14,490 nt of DNA. Source: an uncultured Lachnospiraceae bacterium. GTDB lineage: Bacteria > Bacillota > Clostridia > Lachnospirales > Lachnospiraceae. Every line of letters begins with the position of its first letter. Within the stretch, counting starts at the first letter, position 1. Below are positions 14,092 to 14,490 of the stretch, in pieces. The notes below the pieces were generated by a model. It was not told the DNA's origin. It did no database searches and saw nothing but the letters and a program-made list of their open reading frames with translations. The position numbers and the translations under genes were made by a program. The stretch lies in contig CAKRVA010000025.1 in assembly GCA_934408585.1 (NCBI GenBank), positions 1-14,490 of the forward strand, written 5' to 3'.

Positions 14092-14490
14092 GGGTATATT
14101 GTTTCTTTTTCACTTATTTCACCCAGTAATTCTTGCTTCATTGGGTATATGGTTTCTTTTTTGCTCTTTATACCCAGTGCTTTGCTTGTCTGTGGGTATT
14201 TTTAGGCTTCTTTTGCTCTCTATACCCAAACAACAACTCGCTGGAGGGTATTTTAGGCTTCTTCTTGCTTCCTATACCCAGGCGACGACTTGCTGGGGGG
14301 TATTTTAGGCTTCTTCTTGCTTCCTATACCCATACGACAGCCTGCTGGGGGGTATTTTAAGCTTCTTTTTGCTCCTATACCCAATCAATCGCTTGCTCAA
14401 GGGTATTTTAGGTTTCTTCTTGCTCCTATACCCAATTGTCGGCTTGCTAGAGGGTATTTTTGCCTCTTATTTCCCTCTATACCCAGGCGA
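14092..14490. repeat. Tandem array of eight 51-52-bp units with GGGTAT/ATACCC inverted repeats
   Basis: Units begin with GGGTAT at 14092, 14143, 14194, 14246, 14298, 14350, 14401 and 14452; the last is cut by the window edge. Each has GGGTAT, a 21-22-nt pyrimidine-rich centre (TTTTAGGCTTCTTCTTGCTTCC in the most typical units, divergent in others), ATACCC, then a spacer of exactly 18 nt before the next GGGTAT. Spacers start with A, are variable at positions 2-9 and mostly share CTTGCT at positions 10-15. Unit 1 is degenerate (ACCC only). The two arms are unchanged in units 2-8 although the centres drift. Because ATACCC can pair with GGGTAT on either side, two registers of hairpins are possible. 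The array is not coding. Confidence 0.95.

Noticed and set aside
14054..14141. Upstream extension of the zinc-ribbon/SH3 gene by about 30 codons
   Set aside because: It translates repeat unit 1 and has no good ribosome binding site; GGAGG stands right before the ATGs at 14054 and 14051.
14006..14360. Plus-strand open frames with repeated peptides over the array
   Set aside because: Units are 51 or 52 bp long, so the frame is not kept from unit to unit; the open frames are a by-product of the repeat composition.
14092..14490. CRISPR array
   Set aside because: Spacers are only 18 nt and partly conserved (CTTGCT), repeats diverge between units, and no cas genes are present.

Overview
The window looks like a chromosomal segment of a low-GC Gram-positive anaerobe, most likely a Clostridia member near Lachnospiraceae. 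The evidence is strong GGAGG-type ribosome binding sites, TTGACA/TATAAT promoters, hairpin-plus-U-tract terminators, a T-box in front of a tRNA synthetase gene, and the style of the proteins (MutS2, Rrf2, TrkA/TrkH). Genus cannot be fixed from the sequence alone. All genes but one lie on the minus strand. No transposase, phage gene, tRNA or rRNA was seen.

Layout, in minus-strand transcription order from the right edge. (1) 14092-14490: a regular tandem array of eight ~52-bp units, each holding a GGGTAT...ATACCC inverted repeat. (2) A zinc-ribbon/transmembrane/SH3 protein starts just after the array. (3) A plus-strand six-helix membrane protein (PAP2-like) is divergent from a TetR regulator and overlaps the zinc-ribbon gene tail to tail. 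(4) cysK and an Rrf2 regulator with three cysteines form an operon that has a near-consensus promoter with a dyad over its -35 box. (5) A small XRE-type regulator and a structured ~250-bp intergenic region follow. (6) Next are an aldose-1-epimerase-like gene and a YkgJ-type cysteine-cluster gene. (7) A strong promoter then drives a ~210-nt structured leader or small RNA that ends in a terminator touching the ribosome binding site of mutS2, which here encodes a MutS2 without the Smr domain. (8) A second near-consensus promoter drives a T-box leader and aspS. (9) After the aspS terminator come trkA, trkH and a zinc-ribbon membrane protein, closely spaced as a potassium-uptake operon.

Three signals stand out. 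The first is the mutS2 leader: its promoter places the transcript start a few bases before a 10-bp outer stem. That stem encloses a compact four-way junction that competes with a second pairing. The second is the repeat array: the distance from ATACCC to the next GGGTAT is exactly the same in every unit, and an 8-nt part of each spacer is hypervariable. The third is the aspS T-box: its specifier region reads Asn codons (AAT AAC AAC) and no Asp codon, and AspRS has the His of non-discriminating enzymes. Together these suggest that AspRS also serves tRNA-Asn charging. All functional calls come from reading motifs by eye; no database search was possible.
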